Source of the DNA: Novosphingobium acidiphilum DSM 19966
Lineage (GTDB): Bacteria; Pseudomonadota; Alphaproteobacteria; Sphingomonadales; Sphingomonadaceae
Direction of reading: 5' to 3'
Assembly (NCBI RefSeq): GCF_000429005.1
Contig: NZ_KE386832.1
Coordinates: forward strand, 1,742 to 33,593
Length of the DNA: 31,852 nt
Shown: one piece after another, positions 17,649-25,590 of the stretch
How positions within the stretch are numbered: the first letter of the stretch is position 1
Layout: each line of letters starts with the position of its first letter
Position numbers and translations under genes: made by a program
The notes under the pieces: model-generated
Database searches by the model: none
Seen by the model: only the letters and a program-made list of their open reading frames with translations
Told to the model about the DNA's origin: nothing

Positions 17649-18515
17649 ATGCCCGGCATCCGCACACTCGACCTCGACCTTCTGCGCTGTTTCGTCACGA
17701 TTGCCGAAACGGGCAGCTTTACCCGCGCGGGCGAGCGGTTGGGGCGCACCCAGTCGACCATCAGCCTCCAGGTCAAACGGCTGGAAGACCAGATCGGTCG
17801 GGCCGTGTTTGCCCGCACGCCGCGCTCACTCAGCCTGACCCCCGAAGGGGAACGTCTGCTCGGGCCGGCGCGACAGTTGCTGCGGCTGAACGATACGGCC
17901 ATTGCCGAATTGTTTGAACCCGCCATGACCGGACGCGTGCGGCTGGGGGTGCCCGAAGATTTTGCCACCGCGCACCTTCCGGCCGTGCTGGCTGCCTTTG
18001 CCAAGGCACATCCGCTGGTCGAACTCGAAGTCACCTGCGATCTGACCCTCAATCTGCTCGACACGTTCCACGCAGGCGGATTTGACCTCGTGCTTGTCAA
18101 GCGCGAGCCGACGCAACCGCTGGAAGGCATGCGCGTCTGGCGTGAACCGCTGGTCTGGGTCGCGCGCGATGAGCGCGCGGTTGCCGATCTGGGGTGCGTG
18201 CCCCTGGTGGTGTCACCGGAACCGTGCGTTTATCGCAAGCGCGCGACCGATGCGCTGGACGCGGTCGGCCGCAAATGGCGCGCAGCCTATACGTCAACCA
18301 GCCTTGCTGGTGCACGTTCAGCCGTCAACGCCGGGCTTGGCATCACCGTACTGCCCCGCGAAATGGTGCCACCCTATCTGACCGCAATTTCCAGCGATCC
18401 CGATCTGCCTCCGCTTTACGACACCGAAATCGCCCTGATCGAAGCGCCAGGCCTGCCCGAAACCGCGCACCGTCTTGCCCAGCATATCGTTGCCGCACTG
18501 GAACGCGGCGATTGA
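17649..18515 (+). CDS. LysR family transcriptional regulator, probable regulator of the dab operon
   Basis: A 288-residue protein. Residues 5-65 form the winged helix-turn-helix (DLLRCFVTIAETGSFTRAGE, then TQSTISLQVKRLE), and about 90-285 form the periplasmic-binding-protein-like effector domain. It is divergent from dabB across a 111-base promoter region that contains a perfect LysR dyad. It therefore probably controls the bicarbonate system and itself; its effector is unknown. In autotrophs DAB or cbb operons are often governed by LysR proteins (CbbR, CcmR), but this sequence shows no feature that equates it with either. No strong ribosome-binding site precedes the ATG. Confidence 0.88.
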   Translation: MPGIRTLDLDLLRCFVTIAETGSFTRAGERLGRTQSTISLQVKRLEDQIGRAVFARTPRSLSLTPEGERLLGPARQLLRLNDTAIAELFEPAMTGRVRLGVPEDFATAHLPAVLAAFAKAHPLVELEVTCDLTLNLLDTFHAGGFDLVLVKREPTQPLEGMRVWREPLVWVARDERAVADLGCVPLVVSPEPCVYRKRATDALDAVGRKWRAAYTSTSLAGARSAVNAGLGITVLPREMVPPYLTAISSDPDLPPLYDTEIALIEAPGLPETAHRLAQHIVAALERGD

Positions 18516-18528
18516 CCGGAAAGGTTAC

Positions 18529-18638
18529 GCGCGGGGCAAGCCGCGAAGCTCCGCGCAAAGCGGCCGCGCGGTATGTGTATTCCCCTTTGCGGGTTAACCG
18601 ATCCTGCAGAGCGACGGGGAACACCCTGGATCGTCGCT
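18529..18638. terminator. Possible terminator hairpins between convergent LysR and ackA genes
   Basis: GCGCGG at 18529-18534 pairs with CCGCGC at 18551-18556 just after the LysR stop. AGCGACG at 18610-18616 pairs with CGTCGCT at 18632-18638, 13 bases beyond the ackA stop. Neither has a clear U-tract, so this is weak support. Confidence 0.3.
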
Positions 18639-18650
18639 GGTGACCAGACC

Positions 18651-19823
18651 TTACGGCGAACTGGCGCACATGTCACGGGTGTGGCGGGCTATCATGGCTG
18701 CTTCATCCGTCGCGATCACGCGGATCGCGACAGGGCTGCCGGTGCCGGCAATGTTCGACTTGCCCGACGCGTTGGCATCGGCATCGATCCGCAGGCCCAA
18801 CCATGCCAGCCGGGCACAGATTGACGCCCGGATCGGTGCGGACCGTTCGCCGATGCCGGCTGTAAACACCAGACCGTCGATGCCGCCAAGCGCGCCGGCC
18901 AAGCCGGCCACCTCGGTCGCGATGCGATAGGTGAATTGGTCGATGGCCACAGCGGCGCGGGCATCCGGGCTGTCCAGCAGCACGCGCATGTCGCCGCTGA
19001 TCTCCGACAATGCCAGCAGGCCCGACTGGTGGTACAGCATGTCCTCGATCTGTGCGACGGCGTAACCCTGCCGGACGAGGTACAGGATCACGCCCGGATC
19101 GATCGATCCGCAGCGGGTCGCCATGATCAGGCCGTCCAGCGTGCTGAAGCCCATGGTGGTCGCCACACTGGCCCCGCCGCGCATTGCGCACAGGCTGGCC
19201 CCGGCGCCCAAATGCGCGACGACCACTCGGCCGCGCGCCAGTTCCGGCGCCTCGTGCGCCAGCCTTGCCGCGATATATTCGTAGGACAGCCCGTGAAATC
19301 CGTACCGCCGCACGCCCGCGTCCCTGATCGCGCGGGGCAGCGGGATGGTCTGCGCACGGGTGGGCATGGTGTGATGGAACGCGGTGTCGAAACAGGCGAC
19401 CTGCGGCAGATCCGGCATCATGTCGGAAATTGCAGCCGCCGGCGCCAGATTGTGCGGCATATGCAGCGGATCGAGCGCAGTCAGGGCGTGCAGATCGGTC
19501 ATCAGTCCGGGGGTGATCCGCGCCGGCGCGACATGATCCATGCCGCCGTGGACAATCCGGTGCCCCGCCGCGGCCAGCCCACCAGATCCTGCCCGATCGT
19601 GGACCAGCGCCAGCAGGTCGGAGACGATCGTGGCAAACGTTGCGGGGATGCGCGACCACGGCGGGGTGGCCAGCGCGGTGCCTGCGCCATCGTCTGCGGC
19701 CATGTGCGGGATGCTGTCGAGATGTTCGACTTCGCCGCGCAGCACCGGCGCGAGCGCAGCATCGAACAGCGCGAACTTAAGGCTCGACGATCCGGCGTTG
19801 AGCGTCAGGATGGCCCCGGTCAT
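18651..19823 (-). CDS. ackA: Acetate kinase
   Basis: Interconverts acetate + ATP and acetyl-phosphate + ADP. The 390-residue protein carries the complete acetokinase pattern: NAGSSSLKFALF at the N-terminus, HRIVHGG, PLHMPHNL, CFDTAFHHTMP, RRYGFHGLSYEYIA, the phosphate-binding HLGAGASLCA, the MGFSTLDGLIMATRCGSIDP segment and TAGIGERSAPIR. The ATG at 19823 has GGGGAGA about 8 bases upstream and starts directly with the conserved first strand; an earlier frame start would only add eight residues. With the phosphoketolase at 22959-25442 it can form an ATP-yielding 'bifid shunt' branch. No phosphotransacetylase gene is in the window. It is divergent from the zinc alcohol dehydrogenase, with a shared motif between them. 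Confidence 0.95.
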   Translation of the reverse strand: MTGAILTLNAGSSSLKFALFDAALAPVLRGEVEHLDSIPHMAADDGAGTALATPPWSRIPATFATIVSDLLALVHDRAGSGGLAAAGHRIVHGGMDHVAPARITPGLMTDLHALTALDPLHMPHNLAPAAAISDMMPDLPQVACFDTAFHHTMPTRAQTIPLPRAIRDAGVRRYGFHGLSYEYIAARLAHEAPELARGRVVVAHLGAGASLCAMRGGASVATTMGFSTLDGLIMATRCGSIDPGVILYLVRQGYAVAQIEDMLYHQSGLLALSEISGDMRVLLDSPDARAAVAIDQFTYRIATEVAGLAGALGGIDGLVFTAGIGERSAPIRASICARLAWLGLRIDADANASGKSNIAGTGSPVAIRVIATDEAAMIARHTRDMCASSP

Positions 19824-19905
19824 GGTGTGATCTCCCCGGGCGCGCAAGTCCGACCCGGCGCACGCTGGCGCAAGCGCCCGATCATGTCATGCCGATTCAC
19901 GAAGT

Positions 19906-19923
19906 GTGGGTAGATTCCGATCC
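19906..19923 (-). promoter_or_regulatory. Shared 18-bp island motif, copy D (between ackA and the divergent alcohol dehydrogenase)
   Basis: Read on the minus strand: GGATCGGAATCTACCCAC. It matches copy B upstream of phosphoketolase at 14 of 18 positions. It lies 82 bases upstream of ackA and 79 bases upstream of the alcohol dehydrogenase, in the middle of the 179-base divergent region, so one regulator could serve both. Confidence 0.5.
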
Positions 19924-20002
19924 TGCCGCCCGGCGGTGCGGGCGATAGCGGTCATGCGGGCCAAGGGCGATCGTTCGGGCACAGCATAAAAGGAACCGCC
20001 GA

Positions 20003-20986
20003 GTGAAAGCGATGATCCTGAATCACGCGCGCACGCCATTGGTGTGGACCGATCTGCCCGATCGCCTGCCGGGCCATGGTGAAATCCGGGTGCAGGTGCT
20101 GGCGTGCGGCGTCTGCCGCACCGATCTGCACGTGGTCGATGGCGAACTGCCCCACCCCAATTCGCCGATCGTGCCGGGGCATGAAGTGATCGGGCGGATC
20201 GATGCAGTCGGGTCGGGGGTTGACGGGCTGGCGGTCGGCGATCGTGTCGGGATACCTTGGCTCGGTCATACCTGCGGGGTCTGCCGGTTCTGTCGCAGCG
20301 GGCGCGAAAATTTGTGCGATGCGCCGCTGTTCACCGGCTATACGCGCGACGGCGGGTTTGCGACCTCCACGATCGCGGATGCGCGCTTTGCCTTTCCATT
20401 GGGCGAAACCGGCGACGCCGTTGACCTGGCGCCGTTGCTGTGTGCCGGGCTGATCGGCTGGCGTGCCTTGAAACTGGCGGGCGAGGGCAAACATCTGGGC
20501 CTCTATGGCTTTGGCGCGGCGGCGCACATCCTGACGCAAGTCGCGCGCTGGCAAGGGCGCGAAGTCTATGCCTTTACCCGGCCCGGCGACCACACCGCAC
20601 AGGCCTTTGCGCGCAGCCTGGGCGCGATATGGGCGGGCGGTTCGGACGAGGCGCCCCCGGTCGCGCTTGATGCGGCAATCATTTTTGCCACGGTCGGCGA
20701 TCTGGTACCTTGTGCGCTCCGGGCGATCGACAAGGGCGGCCGGGTGGTGTGCGCCGGCATCCACATGAGCGATATTCCCGCGTTCCCCTATGATGTCCTG
20801 TGGGAAGAACGCCAACTGGTGTCGGTGGCCAACCTGACCCGCCAGGACGGCCTCGAATTCCTGAAGCTCGCCGCGCAGATCGGCATCGTCACCACGGTCA
20901 CCCGCTATCGCCTGGATCAGGCCAACCAGGCGCTGGCCGATTTGCGCGCCGGCCGGTTCGAGGGCGCCGCGGTACTCGTTCCCTGA
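20003..20986 (+). CDS. Zinc-dependent alcohol dehydrogenase family protein
   Basis: A 327-residue medium-chain dehydrogenase. The catalytic zinc region is visible as ACGVCRTDLH and PGHEVIG, with the third ligand in LLCAGLIGW. The structural zinc lobe is CGVCRFCRSGRENLC (C-x2-C-x2-C-x7-C). The nucleotide fold reads LGLYGFGAAAH, slightly unusual beside the common GxGGxGH. The start is GTG, chosen because AAAAGGAA lies 7 bases before it and 'MKAM' is the usual family start. It is about 20-30 residues shorter than typical AdhP proteins. The substrate (alcohol or aldehyde) cannot be told from sequence. It is followed by a small gene 28 bases downstream, likely in the same transcript. Confidence 0.88.
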   Translation: MKAMILNHARTPLVWTDLPDRLPGHGEIRVQVLACGVCRTDLHVVDGELPHPNSPIVPGHEVIGRIDAVGSGVDGLAVGDRVGIPWLGHTCGVCRFCRSGRENLCDAPLFTGYTRDGGFATSTIADARFAFPLGETGDAVDLAPLLCAGLIGWRALKLAGEGKHLGLYGFGAAAHILTQVARWQGREVYAFTRPGDHTAQAFARSLGAIWAGGSDEAPPVALDAAIIFATVGDLVPCALRAIDKGGRVVCAGIHMSDIPAFPYDVLWEERQLVSVANLTRQDGLEFLKLAAQIGIVTTVTRYRLDQANQALADLRAGRFEGAAVLVP

Positions 20987-21014
20987 ACTATCGCATCGAT
21001 TGGAAAACACGACC

Positions 21015-21449
21015 ATGACAACGCCCGATCTCAACGGCCATCACCGCAAGACCCTGACCGCCATTTTCAGCCATCCGGCGCCGCACACCATCGAATGGCA
21101 CGATGTGCTGTCGCTGCTCAACCATCTGGGCACCGCCACCCCGCGCCATGGTGGCGACGGATCGCGTTGCCGGGTCGACCACAAACAGGGCGATGACGAT
21201 CACGATGGCGGCCGCGCATCCGAAGACGACGGCTGGTATCATCGCATCGCAGACGAACTGGGCGCGGCAGAGCGCGTGGTTGTGCTCAGTGACGGCAAGG
21301 GACGCAGCAGCGCGGGCGAATACACGGTGGAATACGTCAAACGGCATGACCCGACGCTGGCCGCGCGCATTATCGCCAGCGAAAAGATCGATATCTCGCA
21401 AACGTCGGACAAGAAAGCGGTGGCGGCCGGTCTCGCTTTGATCGGATGA
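21015..21449 (+). CDS. Unknown 144-residue protein, HicA-like N-terminal region
   Basis: I do not recognise a characterised family. The N-terminal part (NGHHRKTLTAIFSHP, then EWHDVLSLLNHLG) resembles small HicA-like double-stranded-RNA-binding folds. Residues about 45-72 are a very acidic, histidine-rich insert (KQGDDDHDGG). The C-terminal half (ERVVVLSDGKGRSSAGEYTV, then EYVKRHDPTLAARI) looks like the end of an eRF1/host-attachment-like domain. This is a resemblance by eye only. The ATG at 21015 has GGAAAA upstream; a TTG at 21000 is a less likely start. The gene directly follows the alcohol dehydrogenase and is convergent with the BON gene, separated by a terminator-like hairpin. Confidence 0.6.
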   Translation: MTTPDLNGHHRKTLTAIFSHPAPHTIEWHDVLSLLNHLGTATPRHGGDGSRCRVDHKQGDDDHDGGRASEDDGWYHRIADELGAAERVVVLSDGKGRSSAGEYTVEYVKRHDPTLAARIIASEKIDISQTSDKKAVAAGLALIG

Positions 21450-21474
21450 TGGCGTAACAATTGCGCCACCCGCC

Positions 21475-21496
21475 CCCTCTGGCCCCTGCCAGAGGG
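21475..21496. terminator. Bidirectional terminator-like hairpin between convergent genes
   Basis: CCCTCTGGC (21475-21483) pairs perfectly with GCCAGAGGG (21488-21496) around a CCCT loop. It lies in the 59-base gap between the unknown gene and the convergent BON gene. It has no U-tract on either side, but position and strength fit a transcription stop for both. Confidence 0.6.
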
Positions 21497-21508
21497 CGCG
21501 CGCCGCGC

Positions 21509-22159
21509 TCAGTCGACCACGACCAGATCGTTTTCGATTTCGGTGATCCCCGGCGAACCCCAGGCCGTGGTCGATGCCTTCCATTTGTCGGCCAGGGTGT
21601 GCACCGTGCCCCGCAGCGTGACCTTGCCGCCATCGGCGGTGACCTTGATGGTCGATGGGTCGAACCATGACCGATGCAGCGCTTTGCCGATGTCGTGGCT
21701 GATGTCCCGCAGATTGACATGCGGTTTCAGCACGATCTGATTGGTAACCCCGATCACCCCGCGCAAGCCGTGAACCGCGGATTGGGCAGCGTCTTTCTGG
21801 AAATACCATTCGACCGTTCCGGTCAGCGTGATCCAGCCATGTTCGACTTCGACCTGGATGACATCGCCGGGCACGTTGATTTCCCAGGCCAGCCGGTCGA
21901 GTGCGGCGCGCGCGATGGCCTGATCGTCGGCGTTGGTCGTATCGGGCAGCACCACCGTAACATCCAGAACCACCGCCTTTACGCCACGCACGCGCATGGC
22001 CGCCCGTTCGGCCGCAATCTTGGACAGATAATCGGGCGCAATCCCGGTCAGCGTGACGATGCCTTGGCTGGCGGTCACTCCGATATGTGCTGCGTTGACG
22101 CTGGGCTCCCACAGAAATTCGGCGAGCACGGCTTCCTGAAGCTGACGGTCTGCAGACAT
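21509..22159 (-). CDS. Triple BON-domain protein (OsmY-like)
   Basis: A 216-residue protein built of three BON domains at about 1-70, 75-145 and 150-216. Each has the pattern of a beta-alpha-beta fold with 'GIVTLTG', 'GWITLTGTV' and 'GKVTLRGTV' strands and 'VKAVVLDV', 'VIGVTNQI' and 'ITEIENDL' ends. BON domains bind membranes or other hydrophobic ligands and are common in stress-induced proteins. No signal peptide is seen, so it may be cytosolic, unlike periplasmic OsmY. The ATG at 22159 has AGGAA 6 bases upstream. It lies in the central-carbon/redox island, and a shared-motif copy is about 93 bases upstream. Proteins of this type accompany phosphoketolase and transhydrogenase genes in stress or low-oxygen islands of other proteobacteria. 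Confidence 0.88.
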   Translation of the reverse strand: MSADRQLQEAVLAEFLWEPSVNAAHIGVTASQGIVTLTGIAPDYLSKIAAERAAMRVRGVKAVVLDVTVVLPDTTNADDQAIARAALDRLAWEINVPGDVIQVEVEHGWITLTGTVEWYFQKDAAQSAVHGLRGVIGVTNQIVLKPHVNLRDISHDIGKALHRSWFDPSTIKVTADGGKVTLRGTVHTLADKWKASTTAWGSPGITEIENDLVVVD

Positions 22160-22251
22160 GGCGGTTCCTGATGGCCGATGGGAAGGGTTGCCTGTCGCGG
22201 ATCGGCGCACCGCAGACCGCACGACCCTAGGCACTCCCACGCTGCGCAGCA

Positions 22252-22269
22252 GGGACGGAAATCACCTGC
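22252..22269 (+). promoter_or_regulatory. Shared 18-bp island motif, copy A (between BON gene and the membrane-anchored unknown gene)
   Basis: GGGACGGAAATCACCTGC. It shares the GACGGAA core and the following YAC with copies B, C and D. It lies about 93 bases upstream of both divergent genes. Confidence 0.45.
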
Positions 22270-22359
22270 TGCGTATATTCCGGCGCTGTGGTTCGACCGC
22301 GAACCTCGTCACTGCTTCAATACACGTGCGATCCGCGGCCTGATCGCGGGGGATCAATT

Positions 22360-22953
22360 ATGCCATACAGGGAATCCGCCTGGTCGCAGGCCGCCGCCTG
22401 GGTCGAAGCGCTGGGTGCGATCGCGGCGGTGATCGGTTCCGGCTGGGTTGCCGCGCGAGAAAGCCGGGCGGCCCGGCGGCGCGAGGAACGGGCGGAGGGC
22501 GCCATCATCGTCAAGGACGCCCGTACCGAGCTGGCGACGCGCACCGCCGCCTTGAACCTGGCGATCCTGGCCGCGACGCAGATCCATGACTTGCACGTGT
22601 TGTTGATCGATAAAACCTGGCGCGGACGCGTCACGCGGGTTTCGGCCAGCCATGCGTTGTTTGCGACTGAACGGATGTTGACGGCGTTTCCGATCCAGTC
22701 GCTGACCGAGGCCGCGGCGATGGTGCATTTTTGCCGGTTTCCGGCCTATCTGGCCAACGCGGCCGAGGTCTACGCCAATCTCGAAGCGGCCGTTCGCGCC
22801 GCGCAAGAGGCCGATCGCGCGGCGATGTTCGATGCCAGCAACGAACACATGGGTCGGCTGGATCTGGCGACACATCGACAGCTTGAAGCCTTCGCTGCGG
22901 CACTGGGGCTCGACCTTGCCCGCCTCAGCGGACTGGCGCAGGCCCCGGCGTGA
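22360..22953 (+). CDS. Unknown 197-residue protein with one N-terminal membrane anchor
   Basis: No family is recognised. Residues about 8-31 (AAAWVEALGAIAAVIGSGWV) form one hydrophobic helix, followed at once by a strongly basic and charged stretch (ARESRAARRREER). This predicts an N-terminal anchor with the rest on the cytosolic side. The remainder is mainly predicted helical and rich in Ala, Leu and Glu, possibly coiled. The ATG at 22360 follows GGGGGA, 6 bases upstream; the frame stays open upstream but without a better start. It is divergent from the BON gene and its stop is 5 bases from the convergent phosphoketolase stop. Confidence 0.7.
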   Translation: MPYRESAWSQAAAWVEALGAIAAVIGSGWVAARESRAARRREERAEGAIIVKDARTELATRTAALNLAILAATQIHDLHVLLIDKTWRGRVTRVSASHALFATERMLTAFPIQSLTEAAAMVHFCRFPAYLANAAEVYANLEAAVRAAQEADRAAMFDASNEHMGRLDLATHRQLEAFAAALGLDLARLSGLAQAPA

Positions 22954-22958
22954 CCATG

Positions 22959-25442
22959 TCACAGCAAGGCGTGGTGATCCGCCAGCGTGACGGATGCCGC
23001 ATCGCTCCACCGCCAATCCACAATCTCGGGCAAGTCCTTCCCCTCTGTTACGATATAGCGGGCGTGCGCGGCCAGGCGGTCGCGCATGGTCTGCACCAGC
23101 CAGGCGCCGCGACTGCCGGTTTCGGGCAAGTGGGTGACGGCATCGATGACCAGATTGAACCGGTCGATGCGGTTTTGCACGCGGATGTCGAACGGGGTGG
23201 TGATGGTGCCTTCTTCGCGATAGCCGTGGACCGACATCGTGCGGTTGGCACGGCCGTGCACAAGCTGGTGCACCAGTCCGCGATAGCCGTGAAAGGCAAA
23301 GATGATGGGCCGGTCGCGCGTGAACAACGCATCGTAATCACTGTCGCGCAGCCCGCGCGGGTGTTCGTCGGGCGTGTGGAGCGTGGTCAGATCGATCACG
23401 TTGATCACCCGCACGCGCAAATGGGGCAGATGCGCGCGCAGGATCGTGACCGCGGCCAGCGTTTCGAGCGTGGGGGTATCGCCGCAACAGGCCATGACCA
23501 GATCGGGCCCGGCGTCGCTGTCGCCATCGCTGCTGGCCCATTTCCAGATGCCGATACCTTGTGCGCAATGCGCGATTGCGGCCTCGATCGACAGCCATTG
23601 CGGCATGGCGTGCTTGCCCGCGACGATCACGTTGATCCGGTGCCGGCTGCGCAGGCAGTGATCGGCGACGGCCAGCAGGCAATTGCCGTCGGGCGGCAGA
23701 TAGGCGCGCACGATCGATGGCTTTTTCGACAGGATATGGTCGAGAAAGCCGGGGTCCTGATGGGTAAATCCGTTATGATCCTGTTGCCAGACATGCGAAG
23801 CCAGCACGATGTTGAGCGAGGCGACCGATTTACGCCAGGGCAGTTCCGCCGTTACCTTCAGCCACTTGGCATGTTGGCTGGCCATCGAATCGACGATCCG
23901 CACAAACGCTTCATAGCTGGCGAACAGCCCGTGCCGGCCGGTCAGCAGATAGCCTTCGAGCCAGCCTTCGCACTGGTGTTCGGACAGCATGGCATCGAGC
24001 ACGCGTCCGCTGGGGGCAAGCGACTGGTCATGCGCTGCGATCGGCGCTTCCCACTGCCGGTTGGTCACGTCGAACACCGCATCGAGCATGTTCGATGCCG
24101 TTTCATCGGGCCCGAACAGACGAAAATTGGCCGAAGCGCGGTTCAGTTCGATCACATCGCGCACAAACGTGCCCAGCACGCGCATGTCCGCTGCGGTGTT
24201 TGCGCCCGGCGCCGTCACGGCAACCGCATGGTCGCGCAGATCGGGCAGGCGCAAGTCGTGCAACAGCAATCCGCCGTTCGCGTGCGGGTTCATGCCCATG
24301 CGCCGGTTGCCGGTGGGCGCCAGCGCGGCAATATCCGGCAACAGCCGGCCCGCTTCATCGAACAGTGTTTCGGGGTGATAGCTGTGCATCCACGCCTCGA
24401 GCAGGGCGATATGGCCAGGATGCGCCGCATCGACCTGGATCGGCACCTGATGCGAACGGCAGGTCCCTTCGATCGCCACCCCGTCGACGGTGATCGGCCC
24501 GGTCCAGCCTTTGGGTGAACGCAGCACGATCATCGGCCAGCGGGGCAGTGGCGCAGGTTCACCCTCACGCGCCGGAACGGTGCGTGCGGCGTGCTGGATC
24601 TGGCCGATCATGGCGATGGCGGTGTCCATTGCGCGTGCCATCAGTTCATGCATCGTGGCCGGATCGTCGCCTTCGACAAACAGCGGAGCCCAGCCATACC
24701 CGGTCAGAAGGCTTGCCAGATCGGCGGGATCGATGCGCGCCAGCAGCGTGGGGTTGCTGATCTTGAAGCCATTGAGGTGCAGGATCGGCAGCACCGCGCC
24801 GTCTGCGGCGGGATCGAGAAACTTGTTGGAATGCCACGCAGTGGCCAGCGGCCCCGTTTCCGCTTCGCCATCGCCGATCACGCAGGCCACGATCAGGTCG
24901 GGATTGTCGAACGCCGCGCCGAACGCATGCGACAACGAATAGCCCAGTTCGCCGCCTTCGTGGATCGATCCCGGCGTGGTTGGCGCGACGTGGCTCGATA
25001 TGCCGCCGGGATACGAAAACTGCGTGAACAGCCGTTCCAGTCCGGCCAGGTCGCGCGTCACCTCGGGATAGATTTCGGTCCAGCTTCCTTCAAGATAGAC
25101 GCTGCCGACGATCGCCGGACCGCCGTGACCGGGCCCGGAAATATAGATCATGTCCAGATCGTTGGCGACGATCACGCGGTTCAAATGGGCATAGATAAAC
25201 GTCTGCCCGGGGGTGGTGCCCCAGTGGCCGACCACGATCGGCTTGACGTGTTGCAGCAGCAGCGGCGTGCGCAGCAACGGATTGGCACGCAAATAGATTT
25301 GCCCGACCGAAAGGTAATTCGCGGCCCGCCACCACGCATCGATCCGCGCCGCCTCGATCGGGTCGAGCGTGGGCAGCGCGTGGTCACGCACCACCAGGGT
25401 GCGCCCGGGCGCAAGATCGCGTTCTGTGCGCCCGCTGGGCAT
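22959..25442 (-). CDS. xfp: Phosphoketolase (xylulose-5-phosphate / fructose-6-phosphate)
   Basis: A thiamine-diphosphate enzyme that splits xylulose-5-phosphate (and often fructose-6-phosphate) with phosphate into acetyl-phosphate plus glyceraldehyde-3-phosphate (or erythrose-4-phosphate). The 827 residues fit the family. Visible signatures are GHWGTTPGQTFIYAHLNR, GPGHGGPAIV, GSIHEGGELGYSLSHAFGA, the thiamine-diphosphate motif VIGDGEAETGPLA with NGFKISNP, and RSPKGWTGP. The ATG at 25442 has AGGAG 8 bases upstream; a GTG three codons earlier overlaps that ribosome site and is rejected. The product acetyl-phosphate is the substrate of the acetate kinase encoded nearby. It has its own 148-base upstream region with shared-motif copy B. 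Confidence 0.96.
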   Translation of the reverse strand: MPSGRTERDLAPGRTLVVRDHALPTLDPIEAARIDAWWRAANYLSVGQIYLRANPLLRTPLLLQHVKPIVVGHWGTTPGQTFIYAHLNRVIVANDLDMIYISGPGHGGPAIVGSVYLEGSWTEIYPEVTRDLAGLERLFTQFSYPGGISSHVAPTTPGSIHEGGELGYSLSHAFGAAFDNPDLIVACVIGDGEAETGPLATAWHSNKFLDPAADGAVLPILHLNGFKISNPTLLARIDPADLASLLTGYGWAPLFVEGDDPATMHELMARAMDTAIAMIGQIQHAARTVPAREGEPAPLPRWPMIVLRSPKGWTGPITVDGVAIEGTCRSHQVPIQVDAAHPGHIALLEAWMHSYHPETLFDEAGRLLPDIAALAPTGNRRMGMNPHANGGLLLHDLRLPDLRDHAVAVTAPGANTAADMRVLGTFVRDVIELNRASANFRLFGPDETASNMLDAVFDVTNRQWEAPIAAHDQSLAPSGRVLDAMLSEHQCEGWLEGYLLTGRHGLFASYEAFVRIVDSMASQHAKWLKVTAELPWRKSVASLNIVLASHVWQQDHNGFTHQDPGFLDHILSKKPSIVRAYLPPDGNCLLAVADHCLRSRHRINVIVAGKHAMPQWLSIEAAIAHCAQGIGIWKWASSDGDSDAGPDLVMACCGDTPTLETLAAVTILRAHLPHLRVRVINVIDLTTLHTPDEHPRGLRDSDYDALFTRDRPIIFAFHGYRGLVHQLVHGRANRTMSVHGYREEGTITTPFDIRVQNRIDRFNLVIDAVTHLPETGSRGAWLVQTMRDRLAAHARYIVTEGKDLPEIVDWRWSDAASVTLADHHALL

Positions 25443-25505
25443 GTCTGGCACTCCTGATGGGGTTTATGAGCCTTGGGAATACCCGGTGGGCGCACAGCGT
25501 GGTGA

Positions 25506-25523
25506 GGGACGGAATTTACGCAC
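25506..25523 (+). promoter_or_regulatory. Shared 18-bp island motif, copy B (upstream of phosphoketolase)
   Basis: GGGACGGAATTTACGCAC, 64 bases upstream of the xfp start, in the gap between xfp and the alcohol dehydrogenase stop. It is the best match to copy D. Read as the reverse strand it contains GTAAATTCCGT, which resembles by eye the GTAGTTTCC core of FixJ-type sites. Confidence 0.5.
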
Positions 25524-25590
25524 GCGGGCCAGCGCAGAACGAACCGACACGCCGGCGGGCGACATTTGGAACGGCGCCCGGTCGACCGCC

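Noticed and set aside
3100..18515. Possible RubisCO/carboxysome locus suggested by the DAB genes and LysR
   Set aside because: No RubisCO, carboxysome shell, phosphoribulokinase or CsoS-type gene is present in the window.
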